Source of the DNA: Dyella sp. 2HG41-7
Lineage (GTDB): Bacteria > Pseudomonadota > Gammaproteobacteria > Xanthomonadales > Rhodanobacteraceae
DNA length: 64,000 bases
Assembly: GCF_021390675.1 (NCBI RefSeq)
Contig: NZ_JAJEJV010000004.1
Location: 2,728,001 to 2,792,000, forward strand
Direction of reading: 5' to 3'
Every line of letters starts with the position of its first letter. The stretch's first letter is position 1. A model generated the notes under the pieces. That model did not search any database. It saw only the letters and a list, made by a program, of their open reading frames with translations, and was not told where the DNA came from. The position numbers were made by a program, and so were the translations under genes. Shown piece after piece: positions 1 to 8,800 of the stretch.

Positions 1-151
1 GCCTACCAGCCAGGTCGTCAGTTTGGCGCCTGCCGTCGAATACAACTTCAACGATCGCGTTGGCCTGATCGGGGGCGTGGAATTCAGTGCGACCGGCCGT
101 AACAGCGACGCATTTATCACGCCGCAAATCGCCCTTAACGTCGTTTTTTGA
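1..151 (+). CDS. C-terminal end of an outer-membrane beta-barrel protein (partial)
   Basis: The frame that starts at base 2 is open to a TGA at 149-151 and gives 49 residues of a protein whose start lies outside the window. The end alternates hydrophobic residues and finishes in aromatic Phe (ALNVVF), as outer-membrane barrels do for BamA recognition. It aligns by eye with the last 50 residues of the barrel protein at 20957-21949 (LAPAVEYNF against VAPAIEYSW; ITPQIALNVVF against VTPAIAINYVY), so the two are paralogues. Family: probably the MetA-pathway phenol-degradation-like transporter group, by resemblance only. Confidence 0.7.
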   Translation, partial: PTSQVVSLAPAVEYNFNDRVGLIGGVEFSATGRNSDAFITPQIALNVVF

Positions 152-369
152 ACCATTCAACCTCAACGCGTCGCCCTTTTGCCGGTTCCTTTTCGGGAGC
201 TCGGCGGGGGGCGGCCCAACCACACGCCCCGCCTCGAATCTAGCCGCAATGCAACTTGTACGCCCCGCCTCCGCTGGGCTATGGTTGCGCGTCACTTCGG
301 ATCGATGCGCCATTGCTTGCATAGACGCTTGATGGGCGTGATGTTCGTTAACTCAGGGAGCCCACCTAC

Positions 370-1854
370 ATGTTTTTCAAGCGAGTCAAGCCACTCGATC
401 AGATTATTGCAACAGCCGAAAAGAAGAGCCTCGTCCGACAACTTGGCGCGTTCCAGCTCACGATGTTGGGCATTGGCGCAATCATCGGCACCGGCATCTT
501 CGTACTCACGGCGGAAGCCGGACAGAAAGCCGGTCCCGGCATGATGATTGCGTTCGTGATCGCTGCGGTGGTCTGCGCGTTCGCCGCGTTGGCCTACGCG
601 GAACTTGCTTCGATGGTGCCGGTTGCCGGTTCGGCATACACATATACTTACGGTGTGCTTGGCGAGGGCACGGCGTGGATCGTCGGCTGGGCGCTGGTAT
701 TGGAATACACCATCGCAGCGAGCACGGTCTGCGTGGGCTGGGCCGGCTACGTTAACGGTCTCCTCTCGCACGCTGGATTCGGCTTGCCGCACTTCCTGCA
801 GGTGGGCCCGATGGACGGCGGCACCTTCAACCTGCTCGCATGCCTGATTGGCCTGGCCATCACGGGCTTGTTGGTCATAGGTACCTCGAAGTCGGCGAAG
901 GTCAACACCGTGCTGGTGCTGATCAAGATCGCCGCCCTCACCGCCTTCATCTTCATCGCGCTGCCGGCGGTGAAGGATCAGAATTTCACGCCTTTCGTGC
1001 CGAACGGCTGGGGTAGCCCGATGGGCGGCATCGGCGTACTGGGTGCAGCCGCTTCGATCGTGTTTGCTTACATCGGCTTCGACGCCATTTCCACGGCGGC
1101 CGAAGAAACGAAGAACCCGAATCGCAACATCCCGATCGCCCTGATCGGCTCGCTGACCGTTTGCACTATCTATTACCTGCTGGTGAGCTACAGCGCCGTG
1201 GGTTCAGTCGGTGCGCAGCCTATGCTGGACGCAAATGGCTTGGCGCTTGAACCCGGCACGCCGGCGTTCGCTGCTGCTTGCGACGGTTCGCAAGCGCTGG
1301 TGTGCAGCAAGGAGGCGCTCGCCCATGTGGTTCGCCTGCTCAACCACAATACCGTCGCCGCCTTCATTGCTTTTGCCGCCGGCATCGCATTGCCGTCGGT
1401 GATCCTGACGATGACGTACGGCCAGACCCGCATCTTCTTCACCATGTCGCGCGACGGTCTGCTGCCGACCTCGCTGGCCAAGATCCATCCGCGCTTCCAC
1501 ACGCCGCACATCATTACGCTGATCACGGGCACTTTCGTATCGCTGTTCGGTGCGCTGTTCCCGGTCGGCATCCTCGCCGACATCACCAACTCGGGCACGC
1601 TGTTCGCGTTCATCATGGTGGCGATTGGCGTGCTGATCCTGCGTCGCACGCAGCCCGATCGTCCGCGTCCGTTCCGCACGCCGATGCCCTGGTTGATCTG
1701 CCCGCTCGCTGTCATTGGCTGTCTGTTGCTGTTCCTCAACCTGTCGAAGGAAGCCAAGGCCACGTTCTTCGTGTGGGGCCTGATCGGTCTTGTGGTGTAC
1801 TTCCTGTATGGCTACCGCCGGAGCAACTTGGCTCGCGGTGTCGAGGCGGATTGA
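370..1854 (+). CDS. APC-superfamily amino-acid permease
   Basis: A 494-residue inner-membrane protein with about a dozen hydrophobic segments. The first helix carries the APC signature GIGAIIGTGIF (around residues 36-46), where the unwound helix binds the amino-acid backbone. Length and the conserved IGFDAISTAAEE segment in the middle fit the cationic amino-acid transporter/YfnA-like branch. A purine-rich ribosome site (AGGGAG) lies about 12 bases before ATG. The next gene is a second permease of the same family in the same direction, so this looks like a tandem duplication or a pair with different substrates. The substrate cannot be read from the sequence. Confidence 0.9.
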   Translation: MFFKRVKPLDQIIATAEKKSLVRQLGAFQLTMLGIGAIIGTGIFVLTAEAGQKAGPGMMIAFVIAAVVCAFAALAYAELASMVPVAGSAYTYTYGVLGEGTAWIVGWALVLEYTIAASTVCVGWAGYVNGLLSHAGFGLPHFLQVGPMDGGTFNLLACLIGLAITGLLVIGTSKSAKVNTVLVLIKIAALTAFIFIALPAVKDQNFTPFVPNGWGSPMGGIGVLGAAASIVFAYIGFDAISTAAEETKNPNRNIPIALIGSLTVCTIYYLLVSYSAVGSVGAQPMLDANGLALEPGTPAFAAACDGSQALVCSKEALAHVVRLLNHNTVAAFIAFAAGIALPSVILTMTYGQTRIFFTMSRDGLLPTSLAKIHPRFHTPHIITLITGTFVSLFGALFPVGILADITNSGTLFAFIMVAIGVLILRRTQPDRPRPFRTPMPWLICPLAVIGCLLLFLNLSKEAKATFFVWGLIGLVVYFLYGYRRSNLARGVEAD

Positions 1855-1887
1855 TTACCGCACACGCGCACTCCAAACGTTACGCAG

Positions 1888-1918
1888 CCGGCACGACGAC
1901 GTCGTGCCGGTTTCATTT
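1888..1918 (+). terminator. Intrinsic-terminator-like hairpin between the two permease genes
   Basis: A perfect 10-bp stem (CCGGCACGAC / GTCGTGCCGG) with a 3-base loop is followed by TTTCATTT. It sits 33 bases after the first permease and ends only 11 bases before the ATG of the second. It may end or attenuate read-through from the first gene, so the second would need its own promoter or regulated read-through. The U-tract is interrupted, so efficiency is uncertain. Confidence 0.55.
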
Positions 1919-1929
1919 CCGGAAGCCCT

Positions 1930-3399
1930 ATGCTTAAACAGCTGTTCGCCCGCAAGTCCGATTTTTCCGACGACGAATCCTCGCACGGCCCGAGCTTGCG
2001 CCGAACATTGGGTCCTTGGGGCATTACCGCACTGGGCATCGGCGCGGTCATCGGCACCGGCATTTTCGTGGTGACGGGTCAGGCCGCTGCGGATCACGCT
2101 GGGCCTGCCGTACTTATCTCGTTCATCCTTGCGGCGATCTGCAGCGGCTTTACGGCGCTGTGCTATTCCGAATTCGCCACGCTGATTCCGATTTCCGGCA
2201 GCTCCTATTCCTACGCATACGCCACGCTCGGCGAACTCGTCGCATGGTTTATCGGCTGGAACATGGTGCTGGAATACGGCATCTCTGCATCGGCGGTGGC
2301 GACAAGCTGGACAGGCTATTTCGTCAGCCTGCTCGATCATGTCGGCATCCATCTACCGCCTTCACTGACTGACGCGCCGTTCTCGTATACCAATGGCGCA
2401 CTGGTCCTGACGGGTCACCTCTTCAACCTGCCTGCCGTCGCGATCGTGATGGCACTGACTTGGATCTGCTACATCGGTATTCGTGAGTCGGCCGGCATCA
2501 ACTTGTTTATGGTGGCGCTGAAAGTCGGCTTGATCATCATCGTGGTGGTGGCCGGTTATCGCTACGTGGATCCGGCCAACTGGCATCCGTTCATTCCCGC
2601 GGCGCAAGGCAATCATAAATACGGCTGGGATGGCATCTTGCGCGGCGCCGGCATGGTGTTCTTTGCGTATATCGGTTTCGAGGCCACGTCGACAGCTGCG
2701 CAGGAATGCAAAAATCCGCAACGCGATCTTCCGTTCGGCACGCTGGTGTCGCTGGTGATCTGCACGGTGCTCTACCTGGCGATGGCGGCCGTACTCACCG
2801 GTCTTATTTCGTACACGCAGCTTGGTACGGACGAACCGGTCGTCACGGCGATCAAGGCGCATCCCGAACTCGATTGGCTGCGCTCGATTGTGGAGGTCGG
2901 CGCGCTTATCGGTTTGTCGTCCGTAATCCTGGTGATGATCATCGCGCAGCCGCGCATCTTTATGATCATGTCGCGCGACGGCTTGTTGCCGCGCGTGTTC
3001 AATCGCATCCACCCGAAACACCGCACGCCGCATATCAACACGCTGATCACTGGCGCCAGCATTGCTGCGCTCTCTGCCGTATTTCCGCTCGATCTGCTCG
3101 CGAATCTCACCTCGATGGGCACGCTGATTGCTTTCGTTGCCGTGTGCGCCGGCGTGTTGATCCTGCGTTACACCTCGCCTGAGTTGCCCCGCACTTTCCG
3201 CGTGCCCGCAGCGCATTTCGTCTGTATCGCCGGCGTCCTGAGCTGCTTGGCCCTGCTGATCACCTTCGACTGGTTCAACTGGGCGCTAATGGTGGTCTGG
3301 ACCCTGTTTGGCTTTGCGATTTATTTCACCTATGGAATACGCCATAGTCGCCTGCGTCTTGCCAATGGTACGGCCAAGGGTCAAACGTCGCCGATCTGA
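1930..3399 (+). CDS. APC-superfamily amino-acid permease (second copy)
   Basis: A 489-residue multi-helix permease with the APC motif GIGAVIGTGIFVVTG in the first helix and a conserved IGFEATSTAAQECKNPQRDLP segment that matches the equivalent part of the neighbour at 370-1854. It is clearly a paralogue of that gene but has diverged well beyond a recent duplicate. The N-terminal cytoplasmic stretch (about 35 residues, rich in Asp/Ser) is longer than in the first copy. Substrate unknown; cationic or small neutral amino acids are likely for this branch. Confidence 0.9.
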   Translation: MLKQLFARKSDFSDDESSHGPSLRRTLGPWGITALGIGAVIGTGIFVVTGQAAADHAGPAVLISFILAAICSGFTALCYSEFATLIPISGSSYSYAYATLGELVAWFIGWNMVLEYGISASAVATSWTGYFVSLLDHVGIHLPPSLTDAPFSYTNGALVLTGHLFNLPAVAIVMALTWICYIGIRESAGINLFMVALKVGLIIIVVVAGYRYVDPANWHPFIPAAQGNHKYGWDGILRGAGMVFFAYIGFEATSTAAQECKNPQRDLPFGTLVSLVICTVLYLAMAAVLTGLISYTQLGTDEPVVTAIKAHPELDWLRSIVEVGALIGLSSVILVMIIAQPRIFMIMSRDGLLPRVFNRIHPKHRTPHINTLITGASIAALSAVFPLDLLANLTSMGTLIAFVAVCAGVLILRYTSPELPRTFRVPAAHFVCIAGVLSCLALLITFDWFNWALMVVWTLFGFAIYFTYGIRHSRLRLANGTAKGQTSPI

Positions 3400-3590
3400 C
3401 GATAATTCCCAGCAACTACGGTGAAAACGCGACAACCTGTTGCTAACGGCTTTTTAATGAGCCGAAAGTGATAGTTTCGATTTTCATCGCAAATTATTGA
3501 AATTTAAAAAGAAATAATTTCACCGCCACAAATTTCGAACCCTGGCCCGCCGTATTTCGGTCAACCGGAGTATCATCAACAGCCCGTGGG
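3400..3590. other. Intergenic, AT-rich
   Basis: No reading frame is convincing. There is a short hairpin CGGCT/AGCCG at about 3444-3461 without a U-tract and an AT-rich inverted repeat (AAATTATT ... AATAATTT) near 3491-3520. This AT-rich stretch is the natural place for a promoter of the RNA proposed just downstream. Confidence 0.4.
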
Positions 3591-3735
3591 TTGATCACTT
3601 GGCAGTGGGCCCCGGATCGCCACCCGGCGCGTCAGGCTAGTTAGCTCCTCGACCTGACGCGTCCGGGTAGCACTTTTCAGCAACACCCCTTCGTTTTTCA
3701 TCAAACGCCTGTCTTGTGCAGGCGTTTTCTTTTTT
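3590..3735 (+). ncRNA. Candidate small non-coding RNA ending in an intrinsic terminator
   Basis: Between the permease gene and the convergent HiPIP gene lies a structured stretch with no ORF. It contains a strong hairpin at 3622-3668 (15-bp arms with one bulge; loop with CTCCTC, complementary to a Shine-Dalgarno core), a single-stranded C-rich stretch (ACACCCCTTCG) and a terminator at 3703-3735 (AAACGCCTG / CAGGCGTTT then TCTTTTTT). C-rich loops that pair with ribosome sites are typical of trans-acting sRNAs in Xanthomonadales, such as sX13; I cannot show this is that RNA. The 5' end is a guess. Confidence 0.45.
3703..3735 (+). terminator. Rho-independent terminator of the candidate sRNA
   Basis: A 9-bp perfect stem (AAACGCCTG / CAGGCGTTT), 7-base loop and a run TCTTTTTT. 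It points rightward, so it would end the candidate sRNA rather than the HiPIP gene on the other strand. Confidence 0.75.
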
Positions 3736-3745
3736 ACGAAAACGA

Positions 3746-3770
3746 AAAGGCCGGCACATGGCCGGCCTTT
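3746..3770 (-). terminator. Terminator of the HiPIP gene
   Basis: A 10-bp stem (AAAGGCCGGC / GCCGGCCTTT) with a 5-base loop. On the minus strand it follows the HiPIP stop codon by about 20 bases and runs into TTTTCGTTTTCG. It could work in both directions. Confidence 0.7.
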
Positions 3771-3790
3771 GTAAATCATTGCAACGCTTG

Positions 3791-4123
3791 TCAGGCTTGT
3801 TTCGTGCTGTGCGAGATGCACCAGCCCTTGGCCGACACCGCTTTGCCCGGAAACAACTGGCACGGACCGAATCCTGTGGCAGCGCCTGTATAGAATTGGC
3901 AGTTCGCACAGGTGTCGCCAGGTTTACGTTTGGGATCTTTGGTTGTCGCGGCGTCTTCCACGTAGCTCAGCGCTTTGGCGGTGAGATCGGATTCGGAAAC
4001 ATGCGGCAGATCGTCCGCGCGCGCGATGCGCGGCAAACCGCTCACCAACATGGTTGCGACCGCGGTGCCGGTGGCAAGCTTGAGGAAACGACGACGTGAC
4101 TCGATATCTTGATGCCCTGACAT
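3791..4123 (-). CDS. High-potential iron-sulfur protein (HiPIP), Tat-exported
   Basis: A 110-residue protein that starts with a Tat signal (SRRRFLKLATG followed by a hydrophobic stretch and a cleavage region ending in ARA). The mature part carries the four [4Fe-4S] cysteines spaced C-x2-C-x12-C-x13-C near the C-terminus with the aromatic-rich surroundings typical of HiPIPs. These are periplasmic one-electron carriers that work between the bc1 complex and terminal oxidases or reductases. The ATG at 4123 is preferred over one 15 bases upstream because AGGA lies 9 bases before it. It stands alone, with its own terminator. Confidence 0.9.
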   Translation of the reverse strand: MSGHQDIESRRRFLKLATGTAVATMLVSGLPRIARADDLPHVSESDLTAKALSYVEDAATTKDPKRKPGDTCANCQFYTGAATGFGPCQLFPGKAVSAKGWCISHSTKQA

Positions 4124-4221
4124 AACCATCCTCATCACGGTGGGGCGCCGCAGGAACGCGGCGAGTGGTTCTCCATCCTAACTCCTCGAATCGCACGAAC
4201 GCCTTTTCGCGAATAACTCGC

Positions 4222-4250
4222 ATTTCGCGTTTTTTCACCCATGCTATAGT
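4222..4250 (+). promoter_or_regulatory. Possible promoter of the methionine-salvage genes
   Basis: TATAGT at 4245-4250 is a good -10 element; a -35 is weak (TTTCGC/ATTTCG around 4222-4228). Transcription would begin near 4257, giving an untranslated leader of only about 20 bases before mtnB. Confidence 0.4.
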
Positions 4251-4261
4251 CGCCTCTCGTT

Positions 4262-4271
4262 TGGACGTCCA
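4262..4271. promoter_or_regulatory. Palindrome TGGACGTCCA just before mtnB, possible operator
   Basis: A perfect 10-bp palindrome lies between the predicted -10 and the mtnB start. It differs from the MetJ half-site consensus AGACGTCT at the outer positions only. The same palindrome occurs at 38761-38770 upstream of the beta-helix gene. A methionine-related repressor is one possible reader; this is inference. Confidence 0.35.
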
Positions 4272-4277
4272 TTTGCC

Positions 4278-4925
4278 ATGAGCCAAGACCTGCCAGCCTC
4301 CATTCCCGCTGCGCTTTATAACGAGCGCGCAGACGCGATCGCCGACGCCGCGCGCGAACTTGCGCAACACGGCTGGACGCCCGCTACGAGCAGCAATTTT
4401 TCGATGCGCGTCGATGCCGATCACGCCGCGATCACGATTTCCGGACGCGACAAAGGCAAGCTTGGGCGCGACGACATCATGCTGGTGGATATGCACGGCA
4501 AAGCCGTTGGCACCGCATCGCGTCCCAGCGCGGAAACGGAACTGCACACGCAGATTTATCGCCGTTGGCAGGATGTGAATGCGGTGTTGCATACGCACTC
4601 ACGCACGCAGAGCGTCGCGTCGCGATTGTTCGCCGCAGACGGCGTGATTCGGCTGGAAGGTTGGGAATTGCAAAAAGCCATTCGCGGTCACACCACGCAC
4701 GAAAGCGTGTTGAACATTCCCGTGTTTCCCAACACGCAACATATGCCGGATCTGGTGGCGCAGGTCGATGAGTGGATCGACGCCGGCAAACCCTTGCATG
4801 CCTACTTGATCAACGGCCACGGCATCTATACGTGGGGTCATGACATGGCCGAAGCGCGTCGTCATCTGGAAGCGCTGGAATTTCTGCTTGGCTGCGAACT
4901 CGATTTGAGGAGGCTGAACGCATGA
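4278..4925 (+). CDS. mtnB: Methylthioribulose-1-phosphate dehydratase
   Basis: A 215-residue class II aldolase-fold enzyme that dehydrates 5-methylthioribulose-1-phosphate to 2,3-diketo-5-methylthiopentyl-1-phosphate in methionine salvage. Zinc ligands are visible as HTH (H105, H107) and in the GHG of the C-terminal third; the [17 protein letters not shown] stretch is typical of the family. It has almost no Shine-Dalgarno sequence before ATG. It overlaps mtnD by 4 bases (ATGA), so the two are translationally coupled. Confidence 0.93.
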   Translation: MSQDLPASIPAALYNERADAIADAARELAQHGWTPATSSNFSMRVDADHAAITISGRDKGKLGRDDIMLVDMHGKAVGTASRPSAETELHTQIYRRWQDVNAVLHTHSRTQSVASRLFAADGVIRLEGWELQKAIRGHTTHESVLNIPVFPNTQHMPDLVAQVDEWIDAGKPLHAYLINGHGIYTWGHDMAEARRHLEALEFLLGCELDLRRLNA

Positions 4926-5482
4926 GTCGCTTACGCATTTTCGACGAACAACGTCCGCAGCATCCGCTCTCGGTGCACGACACTCATGCCGACATCGCCC
5001 ACGAACTCGGCGAAGTGGGCGTGCGCTTTGAACAGTGGGAGGCCGGCCAGCCGATCGCGCCAGGCGCAAGCCAGGATGAGGTTATCGCGGCGTATCGTCA
5101 CGACATCGATCGCCTGATGCGCGAAGAAGGCTATCAATCCGTCGACGTGATCAGCCTGAAACCCGATCACCCCGATCGCGCAGCTCTTCGCCAGAAATTT
5201 CTCAGCGAACACACCCATAGCGAGGACGAAGTGCGCTTTTTCGTCGCCGGCGCAGGCCAGTTCACCCTGCACATCGACGGCAAGGTTTACGACGTGCTCT
5301 GCGAGCAAGGCGACCTGATCGGCGTGCCGGACGGCACCCGCCACTGGTTCGACATGAGCGAAGCTCCGTACTTCGTGGCGATCCGCCTGTTCACGAACAA
5401 GGACGGCTGGGTCGCGAATTTCACCGATTCGGACATCGCCAGCCAGTTTCCGCGCATGCAGCCCCTCGCAACGGTGGCCTGA
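4922..5482 (+). CDS. mtnD: Acireductone dioxygenase
   Basis: A 186-residue cupin enzyme that opens acireductone with O2 to give the methionine keto-acid precursor and formate (Fe form). The metal-binding [12 protein letters not shown] motif (two His and a Glu) and the second cupin His in GTRHWFDM are present. Length matches bacterial ARDs. It starts inside the end of mtnB. Confidence 0.94.
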   Translation: MSRLRIFDEQRPQHPLSVHDTHADIAHELGEVGVRFEQWEAGQPIAPGASQDEVIAAYRHDIDRLMREEGYQSVDVISLKPDHPDRAALRQKFLSEHTHSEDEVRFFVAGAGQFTLHIDGKVYDVLCEQGDLIGVPDGTRHWFDMSEAPYFVAIRLFTNKDGWVANFTDSDIASQFPRMQPLATVA

Positions 5483-5584
5483 GCGCCTCTCGGGCACGTT
5501 ACCTTTTCTCATTTCAAGCACTTAGCCGCTTGCGCTGGCACACGCGCGGGTTAAGCTTGGGAGCCCATCTCCTCTGCTGCCCCC

Positions 5585-6271
5585 ATGACCGCCATCCGCG
5601 CCATCGTCACCGATATCGAAGGAACCACCAGCTCGATCAGCTTCGTGAAGGACGTACTGTTTCCGTACGCCCGTAAACGGCTGCCCGCCTTTGTCGAGAC
5701 GCACGGGGACAAGCCCGAGGTGCAACATTGGCTGCATGAGGCCGCCAAAGAGGCCGGATACGTCGAAGCGAGCCGGCAGGAAGTGATCGAACTTCTGCTG
5801 CGCTGGATCGACGAAGATCGCAAATCCACCGCCTTGAAGGCCATGCAAGGCATGATCTGGCGCGAAGGCTACGAGGCCGGCGAATACCGCGCTCATATGT
5901 ATCCCGAAGTCGCCGGTCGCCTGCACGCCTGGCGCGGCGAAGGGCTGCATCTGTACGTGTACTCGTCCGGCTCGGTCCCCGCGCAGAAGCTGTTCTTCCG
6001 TTACAGCGAGGCCGGCGATCTCACGCCCATGTTCGCTGGTTATTTCGATACCGAGACCGGCCCTAAGCGCGAGCAACAATCCTACGAGCGCATCCTCGAA
6101 GAAATCGGCGAACGACCGGAGCACGTGTTGTTCCTTTCCGATGTGGCCGAAGAGTTGGACGCCGCGCGCGCCGCCGGTCTGCGCACCGGGTGGCTGCTGC
6201 GCCCGCCGCTCAATGTTCCTGCCCAGCCCAAGCATCCGGCGTACGCCGATTTCGACGCGATCGAGCTCTGA
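5585..6271 (+). CDS. mtnC: Acireductone synthase (enolase-phosphatase E1)
   Basis: A 228-residue HAD-superfamily enzyme that enolises and dephosphorylates the diketo intermediate made by MtnB, giving the substrate of MtnD. Motif I is [11 protein letters not shown] (catalytic D10 and E12). Motif II SSGS and motif III lysine (GPKREQQSY) are present. It follows mtnD after about 100 bases without an obvious terminator, so it is probably in the same transcript. The upstream kinase/isomerase steps (mtnK/mtnA or mtnP) are not in the window. Confidence 0.93.
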   Translation: MTAIRAIVTDIEGTTSSISFVKDVLFPYARKRLPAFVETHGDKPEVQHWLHEAAKEAGYVEASRQEVIELLLRWIDEDRKSTALKAMQGMIWREGYEAGEYRAHMYPEVAGRLHAWRGEGLHLYVYSSGSVPAQKLFFRYSEAGDLTPMFAGYFDTETGPKREQQSYERILEEIGERPEHVLFLSDVAEELDAARAAGLRTGWLLRPPLNVPAQPKHPAYADFDAIEL

Positions 6272-6281
6272 GCCCGATCTC

Positions 6282-7310
6282 ATGCGCACCTTATTGACCG
6301 CCCTGCTCGCCTTCGCCGCCGGCGTCTTGTTGATGCTGCTGATCACGCGCCACGGTCCATCGCATAACGACCAAACGGCAAGCGCTTTGCCGGCCAGCGC
6401 CACAAGCGCAGCGCCGGCGGCTTCGTCGTCCACCACCGATACGGACGACAGCGACAGCGGGGACAACTGGCCCAATCAAGGCCCTTCGCCCGAGCAAGTG
6501 ATTTACGCGCAGCCATCGTTGGTGCGCCAGTCCATCTCCAAACTGTCGCCGCGAGTACCCGGCAAAACTAATTTGTATCTGGTCGCCTTCGGTGGCGACG
6601 GCGGCGAAGACGTGTTTCGCAACGAAGCCGAATACGCCGGACAATTGTTTACGCAGCGATTCGGCCCCACTGCGCACGCCGTGGTGTTGGAAAACAATCC
6701 GAGCACACTGCAGAGCCATCCACTGGCGGACTGGAGCAATCTCGAAGCCACCCTCGATCAACTCAGCAACGTCATGAAGCCGGACGAAGACGTCCTGGTG
6801 TTGTACATGACTTCGCACGGCGACGAAGACCACAACTTGCTGGTCGACATGGACCCGCTGCCCTTGGATCAGATCGGTGCGCCCGATCTTGGCGGCATCC
6901 TGAAAAAGCGTCCGTTCAAGTGGAAAGTGGTGGTGGTGAATGCCTGTTACTCAGGCGGTTTCGTTCCGGAACTGCGCGGTCCCGGCACCTTGGTGCTGAC
7001 GGCGGCGCGCGCGGATCGCAGTTCATTCGGCTGCGGCAGCGATTCCAATGTCACGTATTTCGGCAAAGCGTGGCTGGTCGATGCGCTGAACAAGACCGAC
7101 GACTTCGTCGATGCATTTCAGCTCGCCAAACACGATATCGCGGACTGGGAACAACAAGACAAACTTACACCGTCCGAACCGCAGATCGATGTCGGCCAAG
7201 GCATCGCGCAGCAACTGGCGGTGTGGCGCAAAGAAGTCACTCAGGGACCGGCTGTGCCGTTTATGCCGCCGCCCGCATCGGCGAGCAGCGTGGCCGTCAC
7301 GGCGCAGTAG
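6282..7310 (+). CDS. Peptidase C13-family protein, membrane-anchored
   Basis: A 342-residue protein with an N-terminal hydrophobic anchor (about residues 3-21), a low-complexity Ala/Ser/Asp linker, then a C13 (legumain/GPI8-like) caspase-fold domain. The catalytic His lies in MTSHGDEDHN and the Cys in VVVVNACYSGG, in the order expected for clan CD. Start 6282 is chosen because it gives the signal anchor and lies 10 bases after the mtnC stop; a longer frame would overlap mtnC. The link to methionine salvage is positional only. A terminator-like hairpin follows. Confidence 0.82.
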   Translation: MRTLLTALLAFAAGVLLMLLITRHGPSHNDQTASALPASATSAAPAASSSTTDTDDSDSGDNWPNQGPSPEQVIYAQPSLVRQSISKLSPRVPGKTNLYLVAFGGDGGEDVFRNEAEYAGQLFTQRFGPTAHAVVLENNPSTLQSHPLADWSNLEATLDQLSNVMKPDEDVLVLYMTSHGDEDHNLLVDMDPLPLDQIGAPDLGGILKKRPFKWKVVVVNACYSGGFVPELRGPGTLVLTAARADRSSFGCGSDSNVTYFGKAWLVDALNKTDDFVDAFQLAKHDIADWEQQDKLTPSEPQIDVGQGIAQQLAVWRKEVTQGPAVPFMPPPASASSVAVTAQ

Positions 7311-7333
7311 TCGCGCAGCGCCGTCGCAAGACT

Positions 7334-7362
7334 GAAGACTTTCTCACACCGAGAAAGTCTTC
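7334..7362. terminator. Strong hairpin between convergent C13 peptidase and his operon
   Basis: A perfect 12-bp stem (GAAGACTTTCTC / GAGAAAGTCTTC) with a 5-base loop sits between the two converging stop codons. There is no long U-tract on either side (GATTCCTT rightward), so it is a moderate bidirectional terminator. Confidence 0.55.
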
Positions 7363-7368
7363 GATTCC

Positions 7369-8016
7369 TTATCCATGCCGCTTCGTCAGCACGTCCGCGA
7401 CATCCGCCAAACCGAAGCCACGCGCACGCAGTAGCACGATGAGATGGAAGACCAAGTCGGACGCTTCTTCCAGCAGTTCCTGGTCTCCTTGCGCGACCGA
7501 AGCCAACGCAGTTTCCACCGCTTCTTCGCCGACCTTTTGCGCGATATGGCGCGTGCCGCTGTGGAACAGTTTGGTGGTGTAGCTCTCGTCGGGTAGCTGT
7601 TCCCTGCGACTTTCCACAAGCGCATCCAACTGCGCCAAAAATCCAAGCGGTGGACGCACCGCATTGCCGAAACAACTGCGCGATCCTAAGTGACACGTCG
7701 GTCCGTGCGGATCGGCGAGCACCAGCAAGGTGTCGCCGTCGCAATCCACGCGGATCGACTTCATGTGCAAGACATGTCCGGAACTCTCACCTTTCGTCCA
7801 CAAACGCTGCTTGCTGCGACTGTAGAACGTCACTTTGCTGCTGGTTCGCGTGAGTGCAAGCGCTTGCGCATCCATAAAGCCAAGCATCAGCACTTCGCCG
7901 GTCAGCCAGTGCTGCACGATCGCGGGCACCAGACCATCCGTTTTTTCCCAGTCGATTTGATTCAAATCGAGCGGATCGAAACCATTCACCAATTCAGTCT
8001 TCGCCGTTTCAGTCAT
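7369..8016 (-). CDS. hisI: Bifunctional phosphoribosyl-AMP cyclohydrolase / phosphoribosyl-ATP diphosphatase
   Basis: A 215-residue HisI-HisE fusion (hisIE) for steps 2 and 3 of histidine synthesis. The N-terminal cyclohydrolase half (about 1-115) has WTKGESSGH and [10 protein letters not shown] with metal-binding Cys/Asp residues; the C-terminal diphosphatase half (about 120-215) has [12 protein letters not shown] and the helical [12 protein letters not shown] stretch. It is the last gene of the operon and overlaps hisF by 8 bases. Confidence 0.95.
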   Translation of the reverse strand: MTETAKTELVNGFDPLDLNQIDWEKTDGLVPAIVQHWLTGEVLMLGFMDAQALALTRTSSKVTFYSRSKQRLWTKGESSGHVLHMKSIRVDCDGDTLLVLADPHGPTCHLGSRSCFGNAVRPPLGFLAQLDALVESRREQLPDESYTTKLFHSGTRHIAQKVGEEAVETALASVAQGDQELLEEASDLVFHLIVLLRARGFGLADVADVLTKRHG

Positions 8017-8800
8017 CGCTAGCCATCTCTTGTAAACGAATCACAACGCCTTCTTGCTGGAGGTAGCGTTTGAGATCCGGAATGGCGATCGCACCGCTGT
8101 GGAAAACGCTCGCCGCCAAGGCTCCATCAACACGAGATTGCGTGAACGCATCGCGAAAATGTTGAACCGTTCCAGCGCCGCCCGATGCGATCAACGGCAC
8201 GCGGCACACCGCGCGCGCTTGGGAAAGTTGCGCCAGATCATAGCCTTGGCGCACACCGTCGGTATCCATGCAGTTGAGAACGATCTCGCCCGCGCCACGC
8301 TGTTGCGCTTCGACCATCCAGTCCAAGGTACGCCGCGTCAATGAACGTGTCTTAGACGGATCGCCGGTGTATTGGCGCACGCGCCATTCGCCATCTGCGT
8401 CGCGCATGGAATCGATACCGACGACCACGCATTGCACGCCAAACGCCGCCGCTAATTCGTCGATCAGATCAGGGCGTTCCAACGCCGGAGAATTGATGGA
8501 AATTTTGTCTGCGCCGGCATGCAACACCGCGCGCGCATCCGCCACCGAACGAATACCACCGGCTACGCAAAATGGAATATCGATTTCCCGCGCCACGCGC
8601 TCGACCCAGCTACGGTCCACGCTGCGACCTTCCGGACTGGCGGTAATGTCGTAGAACACCAGTTCGTCGGCGCCTTCATCGCGATAACGCAAAGCGAGAT
8701 CGACGATCTCGCCCATCACCACGTGATCGCGAAAACGTACGCCTTTGACAACCTTGCCGTCGCGCACGTCCAAGCAAGGAATAATGCGACGACTCAACAT
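8009..8800 (-). CDS. hisF: Imidazole glycerol phosphate synthase, cyclase subunit
   Basis: A 263-residue TIM barrel. [16 protein letters not shown] at the N-terminus contains the catalytic Asp of strand 1, and the second catalytic Asp lies in [14 protein letters not shown]. It uses ammonia from HisH to make IGP and AICAR. The ATG at 8800 gives the canonical N-terminus; the open frame extends further upstream inside hisA but without similarity. It overlaps the hisA stop by 7 bases. Confidence 0.96.
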   Translation of the reverse strand: MLSRRIIPCLDVRDGKVVKGVRFRDHVVMGEIVDLALRYRDEGADELVFYDITASPEGRSVDRSWVERVAREIDIPFCVAGGIRSVADARAVLHAGADKISINSPALERPDLIDELAAAFGVQCVVVGIDSMRDADGEWRVRQYTGDPSKTRSLTRRTLDWMVEAQQRGAGEIVLNCMDTDGVRQGYDLAQLSQARAVCRVPLIASGGAGTVQHFRDAFTQSRVDGALAASVFHSGAIAIPDLKRYLQQEGVVIRLQEMASDD

